Origin: Pseudodesulfovibrio sp. zrk46
GTDB lineage: Bacteria; Desulfobacterota; Desulfovibrionia; Desulfovibrionales; Desulfovibrionaceae
Direction of reading: 5' to 3'
Assembly (NCBI RefSeq): GCF_012516435.1
Contig: NZ_CP051216.1
Location: 1,738,001 to 1,802,000, forward strand
Length of the DNA stretch: 64,000 nt
Shown here: positions 35,526 through 42,954 of the stretch, one piece after another
How positions within the stretch are numbered: the first letter of the stretch is position 1
Layout: the number at the start of each line of letters is the position of its first letter
Position numbers and translations under genes: made by a program
Notes under the pieces: model-generated
What the model was told of the DNA's origin: nothing
The model's input: the letters and a program-made list of their open reading frames with translations, nothing else
The model's database searches: none

Positions 35526-36428
35526 ATGGAATTTTTTCTACAACAGTTGATCAACGGCATCACGCTCGGCGGCGTCTACGCACTCATCGCCCTGGGCTAC
35601 ACCATGGTCTACGGCATCATCCAGCTCATCAACTTCGCCCACGGCGAGTTCTTTGCGGCTGGCGGCTACATGGGCGTGATCCTCATTTCCTACTTGGCTG
35701 CGCAGGGACTGCATCCCTACGCCTGCCTCGGTATTTCCCTGGTTCTGGCCATGGGCTATTGCGCGCTGCTCGCCATGGCGGTGGAACAGCTTGCCTACAA
35801 GCCTTTGCGTCAGGCCTCCCGTCTTGCCGCGCTCCTCTCGGCGCTGGGTATGTCCATCTTCCTGCAGAATGGACTCATGCTCACCCAGGGCGTGTACGAC
35901 AAGGCGTACCCCACTGAGATCACCTCCGGCGGGTTCCACTGGGGACTGGTTTCGGTCTCCTACATGCAGATTTTCATCGTGGCCCTGACCGCTGCGTTGC
36001 TGGTAGGCCTGAATGTGCTGGTCTTCAAGACCCGCATCGGCCGTGCCATGCGCGCCACTGCTCAGGATAAGACCATGGCTGCGCTGGTTGGCATCAACTC
36101 CAACCGTATCATCGCCACCACCTTTGCCATCGGCGCGGCGCTGGCTGCCGCCGCAGGCATCATGGTGGGCCTGTATTACGGCTCGGTGAACTATTCCATG
36201 GGCTTCGTCCCCGGCATCAAGGCATTTGCCGCCGCAGTACTCGGCGGTATCGGCAACATCACGGGCGCGCTCATCGGCGGCCTCATCATCGGTATGGTCG
36301 AGATTTTTGCCGCCGGATACATCTCCGGCGAGTACAAAGACGTGTTCGCCTTCATCATTTTGATCGCGGTCCTGTACTTCCGACCCACCGGCATCATGGG
36401 AGAGAACGTTGACGATACACGAGTCTAA
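35526..36428 (+). CDS. livH: Branched-chain amino acid ABC transporter permease LivH
   Basis: The 300-residue inner-membrane permease has about eight helices. The N-terminus FLQQLINGITLGGVYALIAL and the LINFAHGEFFAAGGYM segment are LivH signatures. The coupling-helix region RIGRAMRATAQDKTMAALVG, with LVGIN, is also typical, as is AAVLGGIGNITGALIGG. It pairs with LivM to form the channel. The reading frame overlaps livM by 20 bp, so the two are co-translated. Confidence 0.95.
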   Translation: MEFFLQQLINGITLGGVYALIALGYTMVYGIIQLINFAHGEFFAAGGYMGVILISYLAAQGLHPYACLGISLVLAMGYCALLAMAVEQLAYKPLRQASRLAALLSALGMSIFLQNGLMLTQGVYDKAYPTEITSGGFHWGLVSVSYMQIFIVALTAALLVGLNVLVFKTRIGRAMRATAQDKTMAALVGINSNRIIATTFAIGAALAAAAGIMVGLYYGSVNYSMGFVPGIKAFAAAVLGGIGNITGALIGGLIIGMVEIFAAGYISGEYKDVFAFIILIAVLYFRPTGIMGENVDDTRV

Positions 36429-37599
36429 AAAATTGTGGCTGGCCTGTGGCGTCGGCCTCGTCTGGTTTCTCATCCTGCTCTTCCCGATGCTCGGCATTCA
36501 GCCGGACGGGTTGGAGTTCGGCAAGACCTTCACGGTGTTTGGCTACGTGGCCGTGGCTGCCGTGTTTGTCATGTTTTTCTATCAGGTCAAGGAAGCGGGT
36601 TACCTCGATTCCGTAGGGAAGCCTGCCCAATCAGGCGTTTCCGCCCTACAGGCGTTTTATGAGAAGCTGCCCAGATGGCTTGTCTTGACCATTATTTTGG
36701 CTCTGGCCATTATCTATCCGCTGGTCACTGGCCGTTATGCTCATGACGTCGCCATTCAGGTGTTGGTTTACATCTGCCTTGGTCTCGGTTTGAACATCGT
36801 GGTCGGTCTGGCTGGTCTCCTTGATCTCGGTTACATCGCTTTCTACGGCGTGGGAGCATATACCTACGCATTGCTCAGCATCAACTTTGGGCTGTCCTTC
36901 TGGGTCTGTCTGCCCATCGCTGCTGTTCTGGCTGCCATTGCCGGTTGCATCATCGGTTATCCGACCCTGCGCATGCGTGGTGACTACCTCGCCATCGTGA
37001 CATTGGGCTTTGGTGAAATCGTCCGCCTCATCCTCAACAACTGGATGGAGCTGACCAACGGTCCCAATGGTATCCTGAGCATCCCGCGGCCCGAGCTGTT
37101 CGGCTTCACTTTCCGCAGCCTGAGTTCCATGTACTACGTGATCCTCGGCATTGCGGTGATAACCATCATCTCGGTCTATCGCCTCAACTATTCGCGCATC
37201 GGGCGCGCATGGGAGGCCATCCGCGAGGATGAGACCGCAGCCGAGCTCATGGGGGTGAACACCTTCCTGCTCAAGCTGCTGGCCTACGCCATGGGCGCAA
37301 CCTTTGCCGGGTTTGCCGGTGCCTTCTTTGCCGCGCGCATGAAGTTCGTCGGCCCCGAGTCCTTCTCCTTCCTGGAATCCGCCATGGTGCTTGCCATGGT
37401 CGTTCTCGGCGGTATGGGCTCTATCCCGGGCGTTATTCTTGGCGTTCTGGTTCTGGTTGCTCTGCCCGAGCTGTTCCGTGAATTTGAACTCTACCGTATG
37501 CTCATCTTTGGTGGTGTCATGACCCTCATGATGCTCATCCGTCCCGCTGGCATCTGGCCTGCAAAGCGTCTCGGTCGTCGTTCCGAAGAATCAGAGTAA
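36409..37599 (+). CDS. livM: Branched-chain amino acid ABC transporter permease LivM
   Basis: The 396-residue permease starts at a TTG (36409) behind GGGAGAG, inside the livH end; no ATG fits as well. An N-terminal extension of about 100 residues with three helices precedes the conserved core, as in many LivM proteins. The core begins near ALAIIYPLVTGRYAHDVAIQ, with YIAFYGVGAYTYALL and the coupling segment IGRAWEAIREDETAAELMGV. livF follows after 12 bp. Confidence 0.94.
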   Translation: MTIHESKKLWLACGVGLVWFLILLFPMLGIQPDGLEFGKTFTVFGYVAVAAVFVMFFYQVKEAGYLDSVGKPAQSGVSALQAFYEKLPRWLVLTIILALAIIYPLVTGRYAHDVAIQVLVYICLGLGLNIVVGLAGLLDLGYIAFYGVGAYTYALLSINFGLSFWVCLPIAAVLAAIAGCIIGYPTLRMRGDYLAIVTLGFGEIVRLILNNWMELTNGPNGILSIPRPELFGFTFRSLSSMYYVILGIAVITIISVYRLNYSRIGRAWEAIREDETAAELMGVNTFLLKLLAYAMGATFAGFAGAFFAARMKFVGPESFSFLESAMVLAMVVLGGMGSIPGVILGVLVLVALPELFREFELYRMLIFGGVMTLMMLIRPAGIWPAKRLGRRSEESE

Positions 37600-37611
37600 T
37601 CGAGATACAAA

Positions 37612-38334
37612 ATGTCTGATAAAACACCTATATTGGAAATGAAGAACGTGGTTTCGGCCTATGGTCGAATCCAGGCACTCAAAGGGATTTCGCTGAAGGT
37701 CTACGAGGGTGAAATCGTGACCATCATCGGTGCCAACGGGGCCGGAAAATCCACTACGCTGATGACGATCTGCAATATCGTCAAAGCTGCTGAAGGCGAT
37801 ATCTTCTACAAGGGCAACCGCATCAACAATGTGGGCAGCGAACTCCTGCCGACCATGGGGTTATGTCAGGTTCCTGAAGGCCGCCGCATCTTCCCGCGCC
37901 TGAGCGTGCTGGAAAACCTCGACATGGGCGCCTTCTTCCGTGACGACAAGGCTGAGCAGGCCGAAGATATCGAACGAGTCTTCGAGCTCTTTCCCAAACT
38001 GCGCGAACGCCGTAAACAGTTGGGCGGCACCCTGTCCGGCGGCGAACAGCAGATGCTTGCCATGGGCCGCGCCCTCATGAGCCGCCCCAAGGTCCTGCTC
38101 CTCGACGAGCCCTCCATGGGCCTCGCACCGCTGCTGGTGCAGCAGATCTTCGACATCATCAAGATGATCAACGAGCAGGGCGTGACCGTCGTGTTGGTTG
38201 AGCAGAATGCGAACCTTGCTCTGCAATGCGCCCAGCGCGGGTATGTGCTGGAGACGGGTAGCGTTGTGATGGAAGACGATGCCCAGAAGTTATTGGCCAA
38301 CCCGGATATTCGTAAGGCGTATCTTGGCGAGTAG
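37612..38334 (+). CDS. livF: Branched-chain amino acid ABC transporter ATPase LivF
   Basis: The 240-residue second ATPase of the importer. Walker A is GANGAGKSTT, the signature is GGTLSGGEQQMLAMGRALM (intact LSGGE), and Walker B is VLLLDEPSMGLAPL. The switch region reads LVEQNANLALQ. The PEGRRIFPRLSVLENLDMGA segment is diagnostic for LivF. It ends the five-gene operon, and a strong terminator follows 28 bp later. Confidence 0.96.
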   Translation: MSDKTPILEMKNVVSAYGRIQALKGISLKVYEGEIVTIIGANGAGKSTTLMTICNIVKAAEGDIFYKGNRINNVGSELLPTMGLCQVPEGRRIFPRLSVLENLDMGAFFRDDKAEQAEDIERVFELFPKLRERRKQLGGTLSGGEQQMLAMGRALMSRPKVLLLDEPSMGLAPLLVQQIFDIIKMINEQGVTVVLVEQNANLALQCAQRGYVLETGSVVMEDDAQKLLANPDIRKAYLGE

Positions 38335-38362
38335 TTTTTTTAGGAAATGAAGAGATAAGGAA

Positions 38363-38388
38363 GGCCGCCCTTTTGGGGCGGCTTTTTT
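38363..38388 (+). terminator. liv operon terminator
   Basis: GCCGCCC-TTTT-GGGGCGGC followed by TTTTTT is a textbook intrinsic terminator after livF. Confidence 0.92.
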
Positions 38389-38698
38389 ATTGTCAGATCC
38401 CTGCCGGGGGCGTCCTTCGCGGAAGGCGGTTCTTTTTTGGCTGAGCCGCCCCAAAAAAGAACGAAAAAAGCGCGGCTTTTGTAGTTTGGTCGCCTCGTGA
38501 GCTTTCGCTGAGAATCTGATCCAAATAGAATGCCTTGAGTTTGACTGCGCGAACTAGTTCGCTGTGACAATGGTGTTGTCATCGGCGGCATTCGATTTGG
38601 TCAGCTTCTAGTGCTCGGGCTCAAGGGCTGATTCCGGTCTTCGTATGGGGAGGGGGGAGAGTGCGGATAACAAAAATTTTCTTAACTCACAAAGAGCA
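38389..38698. other. Gene-free stretch with an exact 12-bp inverted repeat
   Basis: GTTCTTTTTTGG (38429-38440) and CCAAAAAAGAAC (38451-38462) form a perfect 12-bp stem over a 10-base loop. The minus strand holds an 83-codon frame (38340-38591) that runs through the liv terminator and has no ribosome binding site or family character, so I treat it as non-coding. Part of this stretch (CGTCCTTCGCGGAAGGCGG) looks like repeat sequence, but I see no second copy in the window. Confidence 0.5.
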
Positions 38699-38700
38699 CC

Positions 38701-38719
38701 TTGGGTGCAAAGCACCCAA
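38701..38719 (-). repeat. 19-bp hairpin module accompanying repeat A4
   Basis: TTGGGTGCAAAGCACCCAA is identical to 4726-4744 and lies 58 bp outside the 120-bp element, the same layout as at copy A1. Confidence 0.75.
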
Positions 38720-38777
38720 CAGCGGGTTAACGCACACAGTACCGAGTCGAGGGCTCTTTCTTTCCCTGACAACGTGA

Positions 38778-38897
38778 GGCTTGTGAGAGTGGTGAAGCTG
38801 CTAGGCGCCGGGTGTGATTCACCCGGAGGCGTAGCCTAGCTACGGTGAGGATTGAATCATGCCCGGCAACGACGCAGATGCGCCGCTATCGCAAGCC
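38778..38897 (-). repeat. 120-bp hairpin element, copy A4
   Basis: Read on the minus strand it starts GGCTTGCGATAGCGG and ends CTCTCACAAGCC. The inner stem pairs GGGCATGATTCA with TGAATCACACCC with two mismatches, and the apex is GTAGC-TAG-GCTAC. The outer flank TCACGTTGTCAGGGAAAG matches the other copies. It follows the terminator of the gene at 38965 in the standard orientation, but here the terminator has no mirrored arms. Confidence 0.85.
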
Positions 38898-38910
38898 GGG
38901 GCACAAAAGA

Positions 38911-38945
38911 GCCCCCTTGGATTGCTTGCAGCAATCCAAGGGGGC
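38911..38945 (-). terminator. Terminator of the gene at 38965-39423
   Basis: GCCCCCTTGGATTGCTTG pairs with CAGCAATCCAAGGGGGC, with TCTTTT after it on the minus strand. It is 19 bp after the stop codon. Unlike the terminators next to A1, A2, A3 and A5, its flanks are not inverted copies of each other. Confidence 0.88.
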
Positions 38946-38964
38946 GAAATAGAACACACCTGGG

Positions 38965-39423
38965 CTAGATGTAATCGCCGCGATTGAACTTGAATCGTTC
39001 AGCTGCGGTGAGCGTTTCCAACTCGTCGACGATGGACTTGAGGCCTGGGTCAAGGTTGGCGTTGCCTTCCTTGAGGGCCGCTACATCGCTGGCGATCTCA
39101 TCCAGGGCACCGGAGGCGGACTTGAGGCCTGCCTCGGGGTTGGCAAGGGTCGCTGCGTAGCTGTCCCACTTGTCGAGAATGGATTCCACCTGTCCGGTTG
39201 CGGCAGCTCCAGTGTTGGAACTGACGGGCGCGGCGGCTTCCGCGGCGATCAGAGGATTCACGATCGGAGGCGGTGCAATGTGCGCGGCAGCCTGCGGCGT
39301 ACCGGTCTTGCTCACTTCCTGATTGAGAATATCCCCGAAGGCTTGCCCAGGCGCATTGGCCTTGTCCTTCCGTCGCAATTGCTCTGGTTGGACGCCCTCG
39401 ATCTGATCAGGACGGATCTTCAT
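38965..39423 (-). CDS. Uncharacterised 152-residue protein under a sigma54-type promoter
   Basis: I place the start at ATG 39423, with AGGAG 8 bp upstream. The protein is soluble. It has a polar N-terminus (MKIRPDQIEGVQPEQLRRKD), then a conserved-looking AFGDIL segment, an Ala/Pro-rich linker (about 45-75) and a C-terminal helical region (ILDKWDSYAATLANPEAGLK, then LETLTAAERFKFNRGDYI). I do not recognise a family. The promoter at 39461 is of the sigma54 type, which in this group often drives flagellar, nitrogen and stress genes. That suggests, but does not show, a role in such a regulon. Confidence 0.75.
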   Translation of the reverse strand: MKIRPDQIEGVQPEQLRRKDKANAPGQAFGDILNQEVSKTGTPQAAAHIAPPPIVNPLIAAEAAAPVSSNTGAAATGQVESILDKWDSYAATLANPEAGLKSASGALDEIASDVAALKEGNANLDPGLKSIVDELETLTAAERFKFNRGDYI

Positions 39424-39460
39424 GGTTCTCACTCCTATCCTGTGGTTTCTGCTCGTATTT

Positions 39461-39478
39461 GAGCAAGAAGCTTGCCAA
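39461..39478 (-). promoter_or_regulatory. Sigma54-type (-24/-12) promoter
   Basis: On the minus strand TTGGCAAGCTTCTTGCTC has the invariant GG and GC exactly 10 bp apart and fits TGGCAnG-N4-TTGCT in full. The predicted transcript start is about 27 bp before the ATG at 39423, leaving room for the AGGAG site. No activator-binding site could be recognised upstream. Confidence 0.7.
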
Positions 39479-39717
39479 GTAATGAAAAGTTGCAATCTGC
39501 CGAAAATGCAGGTTTTTTCTCTAAAACAAACAGGGAAAAAAATGCCGGGCAGGGTGTGCTTGCCTATCCAGTGTTATTTTTATGGTAATGCAGAAGAAAA
39601 ATGTTGTCTATGGCAGGTGGCTCTGGCATTTTATAAATAGGATAATACCCGTTTAGCGAGGATGACCCGTCGGATTTCGGGGCAGGCAGGCGGGAGCAGT
39701 TAAATAAGGAGGACGGT

Positions 39718-40158
39718 ATGGCTGATATCAAGAAGATTCTGTGTGCGGTGGACTTTTCCGATTACAGTCCCATGGTGGCTGAATATGCGGCCATGGTAGG
39801 CAACTGCGTGGGCGCAAAGATTGTTGTGCTCTACGTGGCCCCGTCCCTGAGTCAATATGTAGGATTCCATGTGCCGCCCAGCTCCATCGAGTCCTTTGTG
39901 GGCGAGATCGTGACTGGCGCAGAAGACACCATGAATGAGTTCGTGAAGGACAACTTCAATGACCTCAACGTGGAAGGCAAGGTCGTGACCGGTTATCCGG
40001 CAGAGGAAGTGCTCGCCATTGCCGAGGCCGAGAACGCCGACATGATCGTCATGGGTACCCATGGACGCAAGGGCATCGACCGCATCCTGTTTGGCTCCGT
40101 GGCCGAAAAGGTGGTCAAGTCTTCGCCGGTTCCGGTGTTGACCGTGCGCCCAAAGTAG
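39718..40158 (+). CDS. Universal stress protein, UspA family
   Basis: The 146-residue protein is a single Usp domain. It starts IKKILCAVDFSDYSPMVAEY and carries the ATP-binding signature MGTHGRKGIDRILFGS-VAEKV, so it belongs to the ATP-binding UspFG-like type rather than the UspA type that lacks nucleotide. AAGGAGGACGGT before the ATG gives strong translation. It is monocistronic, with a terminator 56 bp after the stop. Proteins of this kind act in stress and growth-arrest adaptation; the specific role is unknown. Confidence 0.92.
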   Translation: MADIKKILCAVDFSDYSPMVAEYAAMVGNCVGAKIVVLYVAPSLSQYVGFHVPPSSIESFVGEIVTGAEDTMNEFVKDNFNDLNVEGKVVTGYPAEEVLAIAEAENADMIVMGTHGRKGIDRILFGSVAEKVVKSSPVPVLTVRPK

Positions 40159-40213
40159 TCGCGTTGGGTAAGGTGTGAATTGCCCCCTTTACGGGGCATC
40201 GTAAAGTTTATAC

Positions 40214-40243
40214 AAGGAACGGCTCTGGCCGTTCCTTCTTTTT
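40214..40243 (+). terminator. Terminator after the universal stress gene
   Basis: AAGGAACGGC-TCTG-GCCGTTCCTT followed by CTTTTT is a clear intrinsic terminator. Confidence 0.9.
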
Positions 40244-40299
40244 GCTTCGGGCAATTCCGGTACGTCGCGGCCTGATACGATACATTGAGAGAAGAGATC

Positions 40300-41400
40300 A
40301 TGAGAGAATTCAGCGTCCGTTCGGAGATTCTGGAGTTCGATCCGTACACTCCGGGTCTGACCATCGAACAGATTCAGCAGCAATATGGTCTGGATACCGT
40401 CATCAAACTCGCCAGCAACGAGAATCCGCTGGGCGTGTCTCCGGTAGTCCAGAAGACAGTGGCCAACAACGCCGACCGCGCCTTCCGCTATCCCGAGAAC
40501 CACTCCCCGAGACTGGTCAAGGAGATCAGCAAGCACGTTGGCGTGCCTGCCGAATCCATTCTGGTGGGCAACGGCTCCGACGAGATCATCGACATGCTGT
40601 TCCGCATGAAGGCGCGCCCGGGTAAGTCCAACGTGGTGTGCTATGAGAACTGCTTCTCCATGTACCGCATGTGCGCCAAGCTGGCTGGTGTGGAATACCG
40701 CGAAGTGGCGCGCGGTGAGAATTTCGAATTGCCGCTGGACAAGATGGCCGAAGCCGCTGACGAGAACACCGCCATGGTCATCGTCACCAGCCCGGACAAC
40801 CCGACTGGCGTTGCCGCTGGCGTGGAAGACCTGTCCGTATTGGCTGGCGTGCTGCCCGAAGACTGTCTGCTGGTGGTGGACGAGGCCTACATCGACTTTG
40901 TCTGGCCGCCCGAGTCCTACACTCCGGTGCAGGCGTACGACAAGTTCGACAACCTCGTTGTGCTGCGTACCTTCTCCAAGGCCTATGGTCTGGCCGGTCT
41001 GCGCGTTGGCTATGGCATCCTGCCGCCCAAGCTCGCCAGCCTGATGAAGAACGCGCGCATCCCGTTCACGGTCAACCTGTTGGCCGAAGACGCTGCCGTG
41101 GCCGCCCTCAATGACGAGGTCTTTTACAATGAGACGCTCCAGTTGGTTATGCGCGGTCGTGAATATTTCATGGAAGAACTGCCCAAGCTCGGCTGCAAGG
41201 TGTGGCCCAGTCAGGCCAACTTCCTCATGTTCCAGCCGCCCAAGCCTGCACAGACCGTGTTCAAGGCGCTCCTCAAGAAGGGCGTAATTGTCCGTCCGCT
41301 GGCCAGCTTCGGGCTCGGCAAGCTGATCCGTGTCAATGTGGGCACGGACCACGAAAACAAGGAATTCATCAAACGCCTGGGAGAAGTGCTCGGTGCATAA
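40300..41400 (+). CDS. hisC: Histidinol-phosphate aminotransferase
   Basis: I place the start at ATG 40300 (MREFSVRSEI), giving 366 residues; a TTG at 40285 is less likely. The PLP-dependent fold type I enzyme converts imidazole acetol phosphate to histidinol phosphate in histidine synthesis. KLASNENPLGVSP near the N-terminus, DEAYIDF and the PLP-lysine segment FSKAYGLAGLRVGY are diagnostic. The last 8 bp overlap cmk, so the two genes are translationally coupled. The rest of the his pathway is elsewhere. Confidence 0.93.
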   Translation: MREFSVRSEILEFDPYTPGLTIEQIQQQYGLDTVIKLASNENPLGVSPVVQKTVANNADRAFRYPENHSPRLVKEISKHVGVPAESILVGNGSDEIIDMLFRMKARPGKSNVVCYENCFSMYRMCAKLAGVEYREVARGENFELPLDKMAEAADENTAMVIVTSPDNPTGVAAGVEDLSVLAGVLPEDCLLVVDEAYIDFVWPPESYTPVQAYDKFDNLVVLRTFSKAYGLAGLRVGYGILPPKLASLMKNARIPFTVNLLAEDAAVAALNDEVFYNETLQLVMRGREYFMEELPKLGCKVWPSQANFLMFQPPKPAQTVFKALLKKGVIVRPLASFGLGKLIRVNVGTDHENKEFIKRLGEVLGA

Positions 41401-42055
41401 CCTTATCGTCACCATCGACGGCCCCGCCGGAGTCGGCAAGTCCACCATGGCCAAGCGGCTCGCCCGCGAACTCGGCATTCCCTACCTCGACACCGGAGCC
41501 ATGTTCCGCTCCATCGCCTGGAAACTGGGCGAAGGTGCCTGGGAATGGGACGAGTCTCGTATAGAAGCTGCATTGGCCGAATTCGACTACACTCTGTCCG
41601 GCATTGGTGAGGAATCCATCCTCTCCTTGAACGGCACGCCCATTGGTGACGAAATCCGTACCGAGCAGGTCGGCATGTGGGCCTCCAACGTGGCCACACT
41701 CCCGGTCGTTCGCTCCTTCCTCAAGACAGCCCAGCAGTCCCTCGGTGCACGGTTCTCCCTTGTTGCCGAAGGCCGCGACATGGGTACTGTCATCTTCCCG
41801 GATGCGCCCAACAAATTCTTCCTCGACGCCTCTGTGGAAGAGCGCGCCAACCGCCGCTGCCATCAGCTCGAACGCCTCGGCAAACCGGCCGACCTCGAAG
41901 AGTTGAAAGAGCAGATCGCCAAGCGCGATCATCAGGATCGCAACCGCGCCGTGGCACCGCTCAAGGCTGCCGACGATGCAACCACCATCGACACCACCGA
42001 GCTGAGCAAAGATCAGGTGTTCGAAGCGCTGGTTGCGGGAGTGAAGGCTTCTTAA
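41393..42055 (+). CDS. cmk: Cytidylate kinase
   Basis: I place the start at GTG 41393, inside the hisC end, with GGGAGAAG upstream, giving 220 residues. The frame extending upstream from it is hisC in another phase. The enzyme phosphorylates CMP/dCMP. The P-loop is TIDGPAGVGKSTMAK. The CMP-site segment LDTGAMFRSIAW follows, and VAEGRDMGTVIFPDA, the lid RANRRCHQL and RDHQDRNRAVAPLK are the family signatures. A bidirectional terminator follows at once. Confidence 0.93.
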   Translation: MHNLIVTIDGPAGVGKSTMAKRLARELGIPYLDTGAMFRSIAWKLGEGAWEWDESRIEAALAEFDYTLSGIGEESILSLNGTPIGDEIRTEQVGMWASNVATLPVVRSFLKTAQQSLGARFSLVAEGRDMGTVIFPDAPNKFFLDASVEERANRRCHQLERLGKPADLEELKEQIAKRDHQDRNRAVAPLKAADDATTIDTTELSKDQVFEALVAGVKAS

Positions 42056-42082
42056 ATATACTTATTCTCTGTATTGCAAAAT

Positions 42083-42127
42083 AAAACGCGCCCCATATCC
42101 GGAAGGATGTGGGGCGCGTTTCTTTTT
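42083..42127. terminator. Bidirectional terminator between cmk and the SPOR gene
   Basis: AAACGCGCCCCATATCC pairs with GGATGTGGGGCGCGTTT, with a T-rich run on each side. It serves both convergent genes. Confidence 0.9.
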
Positions 42128-42144
42128 GACTCTCTGGTGCTGTC

Positions 42145-42846
42145 TTATTGAACAGCTTTCTTTTTCTTGAGCAGCGGCTTCTTGATGCCGAACTTGGCCA
42201 GCACCGCCTTCATGTCGTTGGTGGACGCCGGGGTGCCGTGGTGCAGCACCTGCACGCGGTGCCACGTGGTGCCTTTGACGTCACCGGAAGAGATGTTGGT
42301 GCGCAGTCCTGCGGCCACGAGCTTGGCGCTCAGAGCGTCGGCCATGTCGGCCTTTTTGAAGGATGCGACCTGATAGACGTAGTCGAAAACGGGTTCACCG
42401 TAATTGACTTCCGGGGTGAACGTCTCGGGCTTTTCAGCATCAGCGGGCTTTGCCTCCACCTTAGGCTCGGGTTTCGGCTCAGGCTTGGCGACAGGCTTGG
42501 GCGCAGGAGCCGGAGCGGTTTCGGCCATCATGGTTTCAGGCTTTTCCTTGAGGCGTTCCGGGTATTCAAGCTCTTCGGGCTTGAGAATCTCCGGCTTGGG
42601 CTGCTCGGCAACCTGGCCATGCTGTTTGGAGGGCATGATCTCGTTGAGCTGGGGCACGTCCGTCTCGGGGCGGTAACCGCGCCCGATGAGGATACCCATA
42701 ATGAAGAAGAAAGTGAGGGCAAGTACGCCCGCACCCACGGCACTGATCATGCCGGGCAGGGAAAGGGAGAAGTCGTAGGTCTTCTGGGAAGCGTTGAGCT
42801 TCGGAATCTTGACCTTGAATTTGGAGTCCTTCTTCTTATCGGCCAT
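42145..42846 (-). CDS. SPOR-domain membrane protein
   Basis: The 233-residue product has a lysine-rich cytoplasmic start, one membrane helix (about residues 32-54), a long Pro/Lys/Glu-rich linker (about 75-145) and a C-terminal SPOR domain (about 155-230). SPOR domains bind denuded peptidoglycan at the septum. The domain shows YVYQVASFKKADMADALSAK and the second half WHRVQVLHHGTPASTNDMKA. This FtsN-like topology suggests a role in cell division or wall remodelling. It sits downstream of argS, where SPOR-domain genes are often found. Confidence 0.88.
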   Translation of the reverse strand: MADKKKDSKFKVKIPKLNASQKTYDFSLSLPGMISAVGAGVLALTFFFIMGILIGRGYRPETDVPQLNEIMPSKQHGQVAEQPKPEILKPEELEYPERLKEKPETMMAETAPAPAPKPVAKPEPKPEPKVEAKPADAEKPETFTPEVNYGEPVFDYVYQVASFKKADMADALSAKLVAAGLRTNISSGDVKGTTWHRVQVLHHGTPASTNDMKAVLAKFGIKKPLLKKKKAVQ

Positions 42847-42876
42847 GTGGCTACCTTTGCGGTGATTTCGGTTGAT

Positions 42877-42934
42877 GAAAAAAACGGAAGTCCCAAGTCT
42901 TCCGCGATGAAACGCGGCAGGCTTGGGACTTCCT
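42877..42934 (-). terminator. argS terminator
   Basis: On the minus strand AGGAAGTCCCAAG pairs with CTTGGGACTTCC around a smaller CCGCG/CGCGG hairpin, followed by GTTTTTTT. Confidence 0.85.
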
Positions 42935-42954
42935 AAATGCGTTCTTGCTGTGCG

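Noticed and set aside
38340-38591. Minus-strand frame of 83 codons after livF
   Set aside because: It spans the liv terminator, has no ribosome binding site and a low-complexity Lys/Pro composition. It is better explained as terminator plus repeat DNA.
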